Shown here: one piece after another, positions 15,691 through 24,488 of the stretch
How the letters are laid out: the number at the start of each line of letters is the position of its first letter
Numbering within the stretch: position 1 is the first letter of the stretch
Position numbers and translations under genes: made by a program
Assembly: GCA_009841075.1 (NCBI GenBank)
Contig: VXMP01000073.1
Span: 1-36,503 of the forward strand
Reading direction: 5' to 3'
Origin: Acidimicrobiia bacterium
GTDB lineage: Bacteria; Actinomycetota; Acidimicrobiia; Spongiisociales; Spongiisociaceae
DNA: 36,503 nt
Notes under the pieces: generated by a model
Seen by the model: the letters and a program-made list of their open reading frames with translations, nothing else
Database searches by the model: none
Told to the model about the DNA's origin: nothing

Positions 15691-16824
15691 TCAGAGCCGC
15701 CTTATCGTGGCCTCCGCAGCGCGACGGGCCGTCCGGTCGGCACCGATCACCGCTTCCACCGATGAGGCCTTGATGCTCGGATGGTTTTCCAACACCTCGG
15801 AGATAACCGCCGGAATGCCGAGGAATGCGATCTTCCCTTCCAGGAAGGCGGCCACCGCCACCTCATCGGCGGCGTTGAAAGCGGCCGGGAAGGTTCCTCC
15901 TGCCCTCCCCGCCTCATAAGCCAGATCCAAGGCCGGGAAAACCTCCCGGTCGACCTCTTCAAAGGTCAGATTGGTCCTCGCCAAGTCAAATTCCGGCAGC
16001 TCCAAAGGTGCCCGTTCCGGATAGGTGAGGGCGTATTGGATCGGAATCCGCATGTCGGTTACCCCCAGGTGGGCTTTGAAGGATCCGTCCACAAATTCCA
16101 CCATGGAATGGACGATGCTCTGCGGATGGACTATTACCGATACCTTCTCAAACCCCAGGCCGAACAGGTAGTGGGCTTCGATCACCTCCAAGCCCTTGTT
16201 CACCAGGGTGGCCGAGTCGATGGTGATCCGGGGACCCATATTCCAGGTGGGGTGGTCCAAGGCCTCGGCCACTCCCACCCGGGCCAGTTCCGCCCGGCTT
16301 CTACCCCGGAACGGGCCGCCGGAAGCGGTAAGCACCAGCCGGGAAACCTCGGGAAGCTGCTCCCCGACCAAACATTGGTAGAGGGCCGAGTGTTCCGAAT
16401 CCACCGGGATCAGCTCTCCTTGTCGAGCCGCCTCCATAACCAGCTCGCCGCCCACCACCAGGCTTTCCTTGTTGGCCAGGGCGAGGCGGTTGCCGGCTTC
16501 CAGGGCGGCGATGGAGGCTTCCAGGCCCGCCGACCCCACCACGCCATTGACCACGACCGAACCGGTTAGTCGGGCCATTTCGAGCAAGGATGGTTTACCC
16601 CGACTGTATCGACGGCCGAACTTTCGCCTGAAAAAGTCGTGCCCCTCCGGCACCGGGTCCACCGCCACCACCTGGGCATCCGGGTAACGATCGGCCATCT
16701 GAGCCAGCTGATCACCTGCTCGCCGGGCGGCCAAACCGACCACCTCCCAGCCCAGACGGTCCGCTACATCAAGGGTTTGTAGTCCGATCGACCCGGTCGC
16801 CCCCAGGACGACAAGGGAACTCAC
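15691..16824 (-). CDS. dxr: 1-deoxy-D-xylulose 5-phosphate reductoisomerase
   Basis: Second step of the MEP pathway: NADPH-dependent rearrangement and reduction of DXP to MEP, the target of fosmidomycin. The Rossmann motif LGATGSIG opens the protein; ALANKESLV, PVDSEHSA, LTASGGPF and NMGPRITIDSATL(V/M)NKGLEVIEA are the substrate- and metal-binding motifs. I chose the GTG giving MSSLVVLGATGSIG (377 aa) because it overlaps the cdsA stop as GTGA and matches the usual family start. A TTG five codons earlier is possible. It is followed by a 143-nt gap before rseP in which I see no gene and only a weak GCCC/GGGC hairpin. Confidence 0.96.
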   Translation of the reverse strand: MSSLVVLGATGSIGLQTLDVADRLGWEVVGLAARRAGDQLAQMADRYPDAQVVAVDPVPEGHDFFRRKFGRRYSRGKPSLLEMARLTGSVVVNGVVGSAGLEASIAALEAGNRLALANKESLVVGGELVMEAARQGELIPVDSEHSALYQCLVGEQLPEVSRLVLTASGGPFRGRSRAELARVGVAEALDHPTWNMGPRITIDSATLVNKGLEVIEAHYLFGLGFEKVSVIVHPQSIVHSMVEFVDGSFKAHLGVTDMRIPIQYALTYPERAPLELPEFDLARTNLTFEEVDREVFPALDLAYEAGRAGGTFPAAFNAADEVAVAAFLEGKIAFLGIPAVISEVLENHPSIKASSVEAVIGADRTARRAAEATIRRL

Positions 16825-17930
16825 AGATAACCGAGCCAAAGGTACAACAGATAGGCACCCGGGATGGTGAACAGGAAAGCATCCAGCCGATCCAGCACCC
16901 CACCATGACCAGGCAGGCTGCTACCCATGTCTTTGATACCGATCGAACGTTTAACCGCCGATTGCGCCAGGTCACCGATGGGCCCGAACACCGAGATAAC
17001 CCCGGCCAGGGCAAGCCCGGAGACCATGTCAAAGGGCTCCAGCAGCTCGAACCATCCGATTACGAACCCGGCCAACAAGGTGAAAACCGTGGCCCCGAGA
17101 AAACCTTCCAAGGTCTTGTTGGGCGACAGTACCGGTGCCATCAAACGTTTTCCTAACGCCCGACCGTAGGTGAACCCGGCGATATCGTTGAGCGCCGTCA
17201 GTACCACCAATGCGGTGGTCAAACCCCAGGCCTGGGGGGATTGGAAGATCGGGATGGCGAACGAGGCCAAGACCGGTACCCAGGCCACCCCTAGGACGGT
17301 TACCCCGATATTGGCCAGCGGATAGCCTCGGTCAACCGCCGCATAGAACAAACCGGACAGCAGGATTACCGCCGCCAACACCCCACCCACCGAGGTTGGC
17401 CCGTTATTCCAGACCATATAGAAGACCGCGCCTGCACCGGGTAGGCCGATAAAGGCCAGCGGGGTGTAACCGACCTGACGGGTTACCTGATAGAACTCGC
17501 CCAACGCCACCACCAGAATTACCCCGACCAACAGGGTGACCCATCCCGCCCCGGCGGATAGCACGCCGAAGAACACCGCTACGGCTACCAGTCCGGTCAG
17601 TATACGAAAGGCCAGCTCCGATCGGCGGGCCCGATCGATCTCCTCGATTTGTTGCGGGTCCTCTTCTTCCTCGCCGGTTACATCCTCAAAACCGACCACA
17701 CCCGTCCCCACCCCGGGAATGGAGGCGGCGACCGCCGACTGTTCAACGTCTTCCTCGCCCGCCTTGGCCACCGATTCGGCCAGGCCTTGGTATTCGCGGG
17801 TGGTTGATTTGATGTAGTCGCGGTCGGTGAACTCGTCCGTTTCGGAAGTTGGTTCACCAGGATCGACCGGCTGATCATCAGCCTCGGTATCGACTTTTTC
17901 TTCGGGGCGCTCGGGGCCATCACCGGCCAT
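16821..17930 (-). CDS. cdsA: phosphatidate cytidylyltransferase with long acidic N-terminus
   Basis: Makes CDP-diacylglycerol from CTP and phosphatidic acid, the branch point of phospholipid synthesis. The complete CDP-alcohol signature is present near the C-terminus: SAVKRSIGIKDMGSSLPGHG followed by GVLDRLD. About eight membrane segments begin near residue 105. Before them lies a highly acidic, Pro/Glu/Asp-rich cytoplasmic extension of about 105 residues, predicted disordered, not needed for the fold and absent from E. coli CdsA. The gene overlaps dxr by 4 nt. Upstream is a 214-nt gap after frr without a gene; it holds a small TTAGG/CCTAA inverted repeat but no promoter I can name. Confidence 0.94.
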   Translation of the reverse strand: MAGDGPERPEEKVDTEADDQPVDPGEPTSETDEFTDRDYIKSTTREYQGLAESVAKAGEEDVEQSAVAASIPGVGTGVVGFEDVTGEEEEDPQQIEEIDRARRSELAFRILTGLVAVAVFFGVLSAGAGWVTLLVGVILVVALGEFYQVTRQVGYTPLAFIGLPGAGAVFYMVWNNGPTSVGGVLAAVILLSGLFYAAVDRGYPLANIGVTVLGVAWVPVLASFAIPIFQSPQAWGLTTALVVLTALNDIAGFTYGRALGKRLMAPVLSPNKTLEGFLGATVFTLLAGFVIGWFELLEPFDMVSGLALAGVISVFGPIGDLAQSAVKRSIGIKDMGSSLPGHGGVLDRLDAFLFTIPGAYLLYLWLGYL

Positions 17931-18144
17931 ACAGGATCATTTCCTAGGGTAAAGAAGCCCTTTTAGGATAACCCCTAAGACCCTCCATCCCTAACAATTG
18001 CTTCCAGGAAAGCGGCGGATAGATGACCTCTGGGCCCGAACCCTGCCGACAAGGGATTTTTTCGCGTTCTGCATAAGGTTCCGTGGAAGATGACGAGCGA
18101 TGGGAATCACCGTCCCTCCCCCACCACAGACGCCGGGATCAGGC

Positions 18145-18687
18145 TTATATCTTCAGGAGTTCCCGTTCCTTGTTGGAGAGGATCTGTTGGATAAGACCGA
18201 TATGGTGATCGGTGTGATCCTGAAGCTGTTTCTCGGCCCGCCAGATATCGTCCTCGGACTCGCCGACCTCGTTCAGGTCGTCGCGGGTGGAGCGACGTAT
18301 GTTGCGGATGGATACCCGACCCTCCTCGGCCATCTTGCGGGCCATCTTCACCAGCTGATGCCGCCGCTCCTCGGTTAAGGGAGGAAAGACCAGGCGAATT
18401 ACCTTGCCGTCGTTGGCCGGATTGAGGTCAAGACCGGAAAGACGTATGGCCCGTTCGATACTGACCAAATCGTTGGAGTCGTGGGGGATGATCATCAGCA
18501 TGTTCTCATGGATGGTTGTCCTGGCCAGCTCCAGAAGGGCGACCTGGACTCCGTAATATTCCACCGTGACCCTGGACAGTACGGCACCGCTGGCCCGATC
18601 CGTCCGGAGGGTGGCGAATTCGCCCTGGGTGAACTCAACGGCCGCGCCCATCCGGTTTTCGGCGTCTTCAAGCAGCTCATCCAGCAT
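18145..18687 (-). CDS. frr: ribosome recycling factor
   Basis: With EF-G it splits post-termination ribosomes. The tRNA-shaped protein is about 180 aa. Landmarks are FATLRTDRASGAVLSRVTVEYYG, PHDSNDLVSIERAIRLSGLDLNP and the long C-terminal helix with PPLTEERR and RRSTRDDLNE. ATG (MLDELLEDAENRM) is preferred because GGAAGG lies about 8 nt upstream; a GTG three codons earlier is possible. It follows pyrH by 25 nt in the conserved rpsB-tsf-pyrH-frr order. Confidence 0.95.
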   Translation of the reverse strand: MLDELLEDAENRMGAAVEFTQGEFATLRTDRASGAVLSRVTVEYYGVQVALLELARTTIHENMLMIIPHDSNDLVSIERAIRLSGLDLNPANDGKVIRLVFPPLTEERRHQLVKMARKMAEEGRVSIRNIRRSTRDDLNEVGESEDDIWRAEKQLQDHTDHHIGLIQQILSNKERELLKI

Positions 18688-18712
18688 TGGTACCACCCTT
18701 CCGAAGGCGACT

Positions 18713-19426
18713 TCAGCTCACCGTGGTGCCGATCGGTTCACCTTCCACGGCTTTCAGGATGTTACCCTCGTCTAACAGTCGGAACACCACGATCGGCATA
18801 TCGTTGTCCATGCACAACGTTACCGCCGTGGTGTCCATCACCTTGAGCTCGGCGTTGATGAAATCCATGTAGCTGATTTGTCCCAGCAACCGGGCGTCCG
18901 GGTCGATTTCCGGATCAGACGAATAGATCCCTTTTACCTTGCTGGCCTTGAGCATGGCTTCGGCCCCGATCTCCACCGCCCGTAGAGCCGCCGCCGTGTC
19001 GGTGGTGAAAAAGGGATTACCGCTCCCGGCCGCAAAGATCACCGACCGGCCCTTCTCCAAATGCCGGATAGCCCTTAACCGGATATAGGGCTCGGCCAAC
19101 TGCTGCATGGTTATGGCCGACTGCACCCTACATTCAACTCCATGTGACTCGATGGCGTCGCGCAAGGCCAAGGCGTTGATAACGGTGGCCAGCATGCCCA
19201 TATAGTCGGCGTTGACCTGATCCATTCCGGCCGCCGCCACGGAAACACCTCGGAAGATGTTGCCCCCACCCACCACGATTCCCACCTGGTGCCCCGCCTG
19301 CTGTGAGGCTGCGATCTCACCCGCCACCACCCGAACCGTCTCGGACGATATCCCGTAGCCGATTTCGGGATCGGCGAAAGCCTCGCCCGACAGTTTGAGC
19401 AAAACCCGGCGAGGAGAACCCGTCAC
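18713..19426 (-). CDS. pyrH: UMP kinase
   Basis: Phosphorylates UMP to UDP in pyrimidine nucleotide synthesis; bacterial hexameric amino-acid-kinase fold, usually activated by GTP and inhibited by UTP. Motifs: LLKLSGEAF (P-loop-like), [26 protein letters not shown], and [19 protein letters not shown]. 237 aa is typical. The GTG start abuts the tsf stop (TGAGTG), so translation is probably coupled. Confidence 0.96.
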   Translation of the reverse strand: MTGSPRRVLLKLSGEAFADPEIGYGISSETVRVVAGEIAASQQAGHQVGIVVGGGNIFRGVSVAAAGMDQVNADYMGMLATVINALALRDAIESHGVECRVQSAITMQQLAEPYIRLRAIRHLEKGRSVIFAAGSGNPFFTTDTAAALRAVEIGAEAMLKASKVKGIYSSDPEIDPDARLLGQISYMDFINAELKVMDTTAVTLCMDNDMPIVVFRLLDEGNILKAVEGEPIGTTVS

Positions 19427-20047
19427 TCAGGCCTCTTCTTCACCAACTGCCAGGCGGGCGAACTTGCGCACGCTGACGTTCTCGCCCATGGTTGCCGCCA
19501 ATTCGGTGACCATCCGGCCTACTTTCCCTTCGTACTGTTCGGTCTTGATGAAATCCTGCTCGTAAAGGACTCTTTCCTGGTAGAAGGACCTCAGCCTTCC
19601 CTCCACGATCCGATCAATTATCTTCTCGGGTTTGCCCGATGCTATCGCCTCTCGGGCGATCATGCTCTTTTCATGCTCGACCACCTCGGCGGGGATATCC
19701 TCGATCCTCACCCATCTGGGTTGGGAGGCGGCTATATGCATGGCCAGATCACGGGCCATCTGCTGAAACTCGGGACTTTTTGCCACGAAATCGGTTTCCG
19801 AGGCCAACTCCACTATCACCCCCACCGTCGGATAGCCGGAGGGTTGGTGGATGTAGTAGCCGACCGTTCCCTCGTTGGCGTCCCGTCCGGCCCGTTTCTT
19901 GGCATCCGCCAGCCCCTGCTCCCGGAGTAGCTCCTTGGCCTGGTCCATGTCGCCCTCGCACTCCACCAGAGCGTTCTTGGCGTCCATCATTCCCACCCCG
20001 GTGGCCTTGCGCAGGGCCTGTACGTCTTTGGCTGTGAATTTCGGCAT
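19427..20047 (-). CDS. tsf: elongation factor Ts (short form)
   Basis: Guanine nucleotide exchange factor for EF-Tu. The N-terminal UBA-like domain (ALRKATGVGMMDAKNALVE) and the TDFVAK motif that enters the EF-Tu nucleotide site are intact. At 206 aa it is much shorter than the roughly 270-280 aa of E. coli or Mycobacterium EF-Ts and resembles the short single-core form of Thermus: the second half of the core and the coiled-coil are reduced. A good ribosome-binding region (AGGAGAGG) precedes the ATG. It follows rpsB by 40 nt. Confidence 0.95.
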   Translation of the reverse strand: MPKFTAKDVQALRKATGVGMMDAKNALVECEGDMDQAKELLREQGLADAKKRAGRDANEGTVGYYIHQPSGYPTVGVIVELASETDFVAKSPEFQQMARDLAMHIAASQPRWVRIEDIPAEVVEHEKSMIAREAIASGKPEKIIDRIVEGRLRSFYQERVLYEQDFIKTEQYEGKVGRMVTELAATMGENVSVRKFARLAVGEEEA

Positions 20048-20087
20048 CCTTCTGATCCTCTCCTATCGAGACTCGGCTCGAAACGTC

Positions 20088-20864
20088 TTAACTGTCCGGG
20101 TTGGTTTGATCGGCGGTTGAAGCCCCGACACCGGGCTCTTCTTCTTCCTCTTTCTCGTCGGTGCCTTCGGTAGCGGCCAACACCATTTCCTTGCCCTTGA
20201 TACAGCCGTTGGCGATGACCTGGGCTATGAGCGAGGCCGACCGGAGGGCGTCATCGTTTCCTGGTATGACGAAATCGACCTCATCAGGGTTGCAGTTGGA
20301 ATCCACCAGGGCGATAACGGGAATCTTCAGGCGGACGGCTTCCCGCACCGCAATATGTTCCGTGTTGATATCCACGATGAAAACAGCCGCCGGCGTGGTG
20401 TTCATATTCTGTACCCCACCCAGGGTTCTGACCAGATGGGTCTGCTCCCGGCGAAGGCGGAGGCGTTCTTTTTTGGGAAGCTGGTCCATGTCACCCGACT
20501 CCTCCATGGCCGCCAGCTCCTTCATGTAAAAAATCCGCTGGTTGATGGTCTTGAAATTGGTGAGCATCCCCCCCAACCAGCGAAAGTTCACGTAGGGCAT
20601 ATCCGCGCTTTCGGCTGCCTTGGAAATGGCCGACCGGGCTTGTTTCTTGGTGCCGACAAACAGGACGGTGCCGCCCTTGGCTACCAGATCACGGACGAAA
20701 CTATGCGCACTCTCCACCTCTTTGAGGGTTTGGCGAAGATCAATGATGTGGATTCCGTTGCGCTCACAGAAGATGTAGGGGGCCATCTTCGGGTTCCAAC
20801 GCCGGGTCTGATGTCCGAAATGGACTCCCGCCTCAAGCAGCTGCTTCATGGTGACAGCAGGCAA
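20088..20864 (-). CDS. rpsB: 30S ribosomal protein S2
   Basis: Late-assembling small-subunit protein. The family start VTMKQLLEAGVHFGHQTRRWNPKM is unmistakable; VGTKKQA, NFRWLGGMLTNF and DSNCNPDEVDFVIPGNDDA follow. A Glu-rich C-terminal tail (about 230-258) is a lineage extension. The start is TTG: AGGAGG lies 7 nt upstream and family members begin a few residues before VTMKQLL. It heads rpsB-tsf-pyrH-frr and is preceded by a structured leader with a TACAAT box. Confidence 0.97.
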   Translation of the reverse strand: MPAVTMKQLLEAGVHFGHQTRRWNPKMAPYIFCERNGIHIIDLRQTLKEVESAHSFVRDLVAKGGTVLFVGTKKQARSAISKAAESADMPYVNFRWLGGMLTNFKTINQRIFYMKELAAMEESGDMDQLPKKERLRLRREQTHLVRTLGGVQNMNTTPAAVFIVDINTEHIAVREAVRLKIPVIALVDSNCNPDEVDFVIPGNDDALRSASLIAQVIANGCIKGKEMVLAATEGTDEKEEEEEPGVGASTADQTNPDS

Positions 20865-20871
20865 AGTTGTT

Positions 20872-20877
20872 CCTCCT
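20872..20877 (-). promoter_or_regulatory. Shine-Dalgarno fixing the TTG start of rpsB
   Basis: A perfect AGGAGG on the minus strand, then 7 nt, then TTG. The next ATG, five codons in, has no such site. Confidence 0.8.
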
Positions 20878-20929
20878 GGGTTTGGTTATTTCCTCCGTCC
20901 GCCCGATTCGTAGTGCCGAAGCCTGCGAA

Positions 20930-20963
20930 CCTCCCCGAGCCTGATCAGCCCGACCGCGGGAGG
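20930..20963 (-). promoter_or_regulatory. hairpin in the rpsB leader
   Basis: CCTCCC pairs with GGGAGG across the ends (6 bp), and an inner 6-bp helix with two G-T pairs forms around GATCA. It lies in the roughly 120-nt leader between the -10 box and the rpsB start. S2-responsive leaders control rpsB in enterobacteria; whether this one is related is unknown. Confidence 0.4.
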
Positions 20964-20990
20964 CTGTAGCGAACGTGTGTGATTAGAGCC

Positions 20991-20996
20991 ATTGTA
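20991..20996 (-). promoter_or_regulatory. -10 box of a likely rpsB promoter
   Basis: TACAAT (5/6 to consensus) on the minus strand in the gap after xerC, with a poor -35. Predicted transcription start is near 20984. Confidence 0.5.
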
Positions 20997-21022
20997 GTCC
21001 GACCTTTGACTTCTCGGCACCC

Positions 21023-21934
21023 CTAGGCTCGGGGATGGCTCCTATCGAAGGTTTCCCGCATGTGGTGGCGGGTGACAGAGGTGTAGATCTGGGTGGACCC
21101 GAGTTCGACGTGGCCCAACAATTGCTGCACCGAAGACAGGTCGGCACCCCGCTCCAGCAGGTGGGTGGCGAAGGAGTGACGGAGGGCGTGAGGAAAGGTA
21201 CCGGCCCGGTTTCTCACCACCCGACGGAGGGTTCGGGGGCTCATCGCCGCCCCTCTGGCCCCCACCCAGAGGGCGTTGGTTGCCTGCTTGCCGAGCAGAT
21301 GGGGACGACCCTCCTGCATATAACGGTTGATGGCGTTACGAGCATGGGCACCGAGCGGGATGATCCGATGTCTGCCACCCTTCCCTTCCACCCTCAGGCT
21401 GTCCTGTCCGTCCACCATATCCGTAGTGAGCGAGGCCAGCTCGGAAACCCGCATCCCGGTGGCATAGAAAGTCTCCAAAATGGCCCGGTCTCTTAGAGAC
21501 TTGGGATCGTTTCCATCAATCCCTTCCAGTAATGAGGTGACAGCTCGCTGGGGGAGGGCCTTGGGCAGGGTTCGGCGGGGTTTGGGACGGGCGATACCGT
21601 CGGCCGGATTAGCCGATAGTTCCCCTCGTCGCACCGCATCGGATAGGAAAGCCCGGATGGCCGAGGTTTTTCGGGCTATCGAACGGCGGGCATAACCGGC
21701 TCGGTCCAGTTCGGCCAGAAACCTCCTGATCAGGGTCCGGTCGATCTGGGCCAACGAATCGGCACCATGTTCTTCGGCTTCTCGAAAAAACCGGGTCAGG
21801 TCGCTCCGATAGGCGGACACGGTGTGTTCGGACAAGCCCCTTTGGCTTTCCAATCGAGACAGATAGGCCTCCAGGTCTTCCTCCCACCACGACGGGGCAT
21901 CGGAATCGGTGGAACCTGGTGCGGGTGTTGCCAT
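21023..21934 (-). CDS. tyrosine recombinase XerC/XerD
   Basis: Site-specific recombinase that resolves chromosome dimers at dif. The N-terminal SAM-like core-binding domain (about 15-105) precedes the catalytic domain. The full catalytic set is present: Arg162 (TGMRVSEL), Lys185 (EGKGGRHR), His249 and Arg252 ([12 protein letters not shown]), His275 ([12 protein letters not shown]) and the nucleophile Tyr284. 303 aa is normal, and the housekeeping position upstream of rpsB matches XerC-like genes of Gram-positives and not a phage integrase. XerC and XerD cannot be told apart by eye, so no symbol is given. It starts 6 nt after the JAMM gene. Confidence 0.92.
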   Translation of the reverse strand: MATPAPGSTDSDAPSWWEEDLEAYLSRLESQRGLSEHTVSAYRSDLTRFFREAEEHGADSLAQIDRTLIRRFLAELDRAGYARRSIARKTSAIRAFLSDAVRRGELSANPADGIARPKPRRTLPKALPQRAVTSLLEGIDGNDPKSLRDRAILETFYATGMRVSELASLTTDMVDGQDSLRVEGKGGRHRIIPLGAHARNAINRYMQEGRPHLLGKQATNALWVGARGAAMSPRTLRRVVRNRAGTFPHALRHSFATHLLERGADLSSVQQLLGHVELGSTQIYTSVTRHHMRETFDRSHPRA

Positions 21935-21940
21935 GATTCC

Positions 21941-22402
21941 CTATCTTGGTCGATTATCCACCGATAGTCGTGTCATTGGAGCCGAACCTCTTCTTCGCCC
22001 TCTGTCCAGGCAGGTAGCCCGTCCGTCTCGGATGGAGTAGGCCCGTATGGCCCATTTTCCGGTGAGGGTTCGCCCGATTAGGTAGTGAACCCACTCCGGA
22101 TCCCAGTCGATGGCCAGGTCGATCGGCGAGGGTCGGGGCGGACCGTGCGGATGGGAGTGATAGAGGGCACCGATCCGTTGACCGGCCAGGTCGGCCTCGT
22201 TGATGATTCGAAAATGTTGAACCGGATCCACCTCGAAACGGGATTCGTCCGGGTGAATATTGTTGGTTCGATATATTCGGGTCGGCCTTCCCGCCTGGTC
22301 GTAAAGCACCAAGCCGCAGGCCTCCTTCGGGGCCGATTCCACCGCATCGGCGATCATTATCCGAGACATTTCGTCGGGGAGTAAACCTCTCGCGGCGATC
22401 AC
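21941..22402 (-). CDS. JAMM/MPN+ metallopeptidase (M67, Mec-like)
   Basis: Zinc peptidase of the JAB1/MPN/Mov34 fold. The complete JAMM motif is visible: Glu27 (PKEACGLV) with His82, His84, Ser92 and Asp95 (HSHPHGPPRPSPID). The best known bacterial relatives are mycobacterial Mec (Rv1334), which frees cysteine from the sulfur carrier CysO, and others acting on ubiquitin-like carriers. No carrier gene lies beside it here. The GTG start overlaps the pdxH stop as GTGA and gives 153 aa; an ATG 11 codons later is the main alternative. Clustered with pdxH and xerC, so a link to cysteine or PLP metabolism is only a guess. Confidence 0.85.
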   Translation of the reverse strand: MIAARGLLPDEMSRIMIADAVESAPKEACGLVLYDQAGRPTRIYRTNNIHPDESRFEVDPVQHFRIINEADLAGQRIGALYHSHPHGPPRPSPIDLAIDWDPEWVHYLIGRTLTGKWAIRAYSIRDGRATCLDRGRRRGSAPMTRLSVDNRPR

Positions 22403-23067
22403 GGGGCCAGCCGGATTCGCCGCCATCCCTCATCTTCCTTCAGGTAGACGATCCGATCATGGAGTCGATGTAACCGGCCCTGCCAGAACTCAAACCGGTC
22501 CGGCCGGACCCTCCACCCTCCCCAATAGGAAGGTCTGTACACCTGGTCAGGTGAGTCCTTTACCTCCTCCATCATCCGTTCCAGGGTGGCACGGTCCGGA
22601 ACCTCTCGACTCTGGGGGGAAACCGAGGCTGCTATCCGGGAGTCGCGGGGACGGGAGTCAAAGTATCGGTCGGCTTCTCCGGCCTCGACCCGCCCCACCG
22701 AACCCTCGATCCGAACCTGACGGTGCAAATCCAGCCAGAGAAAACAGAGCGAGGCCCGGGGGTTTTCCCTCAGCTCCCGAGACTTGCGGCTTTCCAGATT
22801 GGTGTAGAACACAAAACCTTCCTCGCCATATCCCTTCAGCAACACCACCCGAGCGGAGGGCTGCCCGTCGAGGCCTGCGGTAGCCAAGGTCATGGCGTTG
22901 GCCTGAGGCACCCCCGATTCCACCGCTTCGGCCAACCAACGGTCGAACTGTGCCACCGGATCAGGGTGGGTCTCGGCCTTAGCCAACCCGTCGGTTTCAT
23001 ACTCGACCCGAATATCCGCCATCCGCCGATCAGGGGGACCCGAACCGACCAAGCGCTGCTCCACCAT
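22399..23067 (-). CDS. pdxH: pyridoxamine 5'-phosphate oxidase
   Basis: FMN-dependent oxidase forming pyridoxal 5'-phosphate from PNP or PMP. Family landmarks: VEYETDGL near the start, DPVAQFDRWLAEA, SARVVLLKGY (FMN site), FYTNLESRKSREL, RIEGSVGRV, SRPRDSRIAASVSPQS, and the C-terminal PSYWGGWRVRPDRFEFWQGR followed by RLHDR. 222 aa fits. The first ATG is kept because GGAGG repeats lie just upstream; the ATG at codon 16 is closer to the E. coli start but has no ribosome-binding site. First gene of pdxH-JAMM-xerC. Confidence 0.95.
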   Translation of the reverse strand: MVEQRLVGSGPPDRRMADIRVEYETDGLAKAETHPDPVAQFDRWLAEAVESGVPQANAMTLATAGLDGQPSARVVLLKGYGEEGFVFYTNLESRKSRELRENPRASLCFLWLDLHRQVRIEGSVGRVEAGEADRYFDSRPRDSRIAASVSPQSREVPDRATLERMMEEVKDSPDQVYRPSYWGGWRVRPDRFEFWQGRLHRLHDRIVYLKEDEGWRRIRLAP

Positions 23068-23163
23068 CCTCCTCCGACCTCCTATAGCTGCTGGGGTGAC
23101 GCTTCAGCCTGACCTGAAATGATGGTATCCGAGAGCCGGGCAACTCGGAAACACCTAGCCGGG

Positions 23164-24438
23164 CTATCGGGCACCGAAGCCGCTGAGGACCGTCCAGCAA
23201 CTACGGCCCAGTATTTCCAGATCCAGCCAGGGGCTCATGTGTTTGACGTAGAACAGATCGTAGGCCAGCTTCTGGATGGTGTCTTCCTCCCCATCGGCGT
23301 ATCCGTAGTTGACCTGTGCCCAGCCGGTTATACCCGGTCGAATAAGGTGGCGCTGCGAGTAGAAGGGGATGGTCCGGTTGAAGCGGTCTACGAACTCGAC
23401 CTGTTCGGGACGAGGACCGACCAAACTTAGGTCGCCCTTGATTACGTTCCAAAGTTGAGGCAGTTCGTCCAGCCGGAACCGCCGCAGGATACGGGCCACC
23501 GGCACCACCCGCTCATCGTCCCGGCTGGTAAAAGAAGCACCATTTCGGCCGGGATCGTGCCACATGGAACGGAACTTGTACTGGATGAACGGTTTCCCAC
23601 CTTTCCCCACCCGGGCCTGACGAAAGACGACCGGTCCTGAAGAGCCGAACCTGATGACGATCGCCGTCACCGCCGCCAGCACCAGGGTTATAGGCGCGGT
23701 CACCAGCACCGCCAAGACATCGAACACCCTTTTCCCGGCCAGATAGGGAACGGTTCGGAGCATCGGCATAGACATCTCCCAGCCCTCTGCCGGTGCCAGA
23801 ACCGGAATACGGCCGGTGTGCAGCTCGTAGATACCCGAAAGGGGCCGCACATCAAGTCCGGCCAGGGTGCAGGAGGAGACATATTGGGCCATGCGGTCGG
23901 ATAGCGCCGAACGAAAATCGACCCCCAACACCACTCGCCGGCCGGGCGGGTCCAAACCGACCTCCGAGGAGGGATCGACCACGTCCAGTATTTGGGCACT
24001 GGAGGTGGCCCGCAGATCCTCCACCAGAGCTTTTTCCCCGGTAATCAGGATCATCGCCTCGGTCCAAGGATGGCGTCTTAGCCAGGCGCGATGGGCGAAG
24101 GCCCCGATCACGAAAAAAACCATCGCCCAGCTGATGAAAGAGCGCGAGAAATAAACCCGGGTGGCGATAAGCATCAACGAGGTGGTGGCCAGGATCATGA
24201 ACGCCACCGCCAGAGCCCGCCCGTAGCTGGGGCGCTGAGGTCCACCGATCAGCAGCCAGGCACCCATCCCCTCCGCCGCGATCAAACCGCCCAGCATTAT
24301 CAAAAGGAGAGGCCATATCCGGGCTTCGAACTGCCAGGGGAACGGGGTTCCGAAGCTGACCATCGAAGCGGCCGCTACCGCCACTACCAACGCCGCTGCG
24401 TCCAGTAGGGCTTGGGTCCAGAAAGGTCTTATCCGCAT
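23164..24438 (-). CDS. polyprenyl-phosphate sugar-1-phosphate transferase (bacterial sugar transferase family)
   Basis: Membrane enzyme that starts assembly of a cell-surface glycan by moving a sugar phosphate from a nucleotide sugar to a lipid carrier. About four to five N-terminal membrane segments (about 8-125) precede a variable cytoplasmic region. A further membrane segment starts at KRVFDVLAVLV (about 235). The catalytic domain has PVVFRQARVGKGGKPF, KFRSM, LRRFRLDELPQLWNVIKGDLS, LVGPRPE, and RPGITGWAQVNYGY. 424 aa is close to WbaP/WcaJ-like proteins. No glycosyltransferases or polymerase lie nearby, so the final polysaccharide is unknown. The ATG has no clear ribosome-binding site. Confidence 0.9.
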   Translation of the reverse strand: MRIRPFWTQALLDAAALVVAVAAASMVSFGTPFPWQFEARIWPLLLIMLGGLIAAEGMGAWLLIGGPQRPSYGRALAVAFMILATTSLMLIATRVYFSRSFISWAMVFFVIGAFAHRAWLRRHPWTEAMILITGEKALVEDLRATSSAQILDVVDPSSEVGLDPPGRRVVLGVDFRSALSDRMAQYVSSCTLAGLDVRPLSGIYELHTGRIPVLAPAEGWEMSMPMLRTVPYLAGKRVFDVLAVLVTAPITLVLAAVTAIVIRFGSSGPVVFRQARVGKGGKPFIQYKFRSMWHDPGRNGASFTSRDDERVVPVARILRRFRLDELPQLWNVIKGDLSLVGPRPEQVEFVDRFNRTIPFYSQRHLIRPGITGWAQVNYGYADGEEDTIQKLAYDLFYVKHMSPWLDLEILGRSCWTVLSGFGAR

Positions 24439-24488
24439 CCGGCTATCTGATCGGACGTTTCAGAACCGAACCGGGGCCGGAATACGCC

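Noticed and set aside
15781-16569. 262-codon plus-strand open frame within dxr
   Set aside because: Antisense shadow of a clearly conserved gene.
18036-18064. Plus-strand terminator (CCCT...AGGG then T-run)
   Set aside because: The stem is only 4 bp and no plus-strand gene reads into it.
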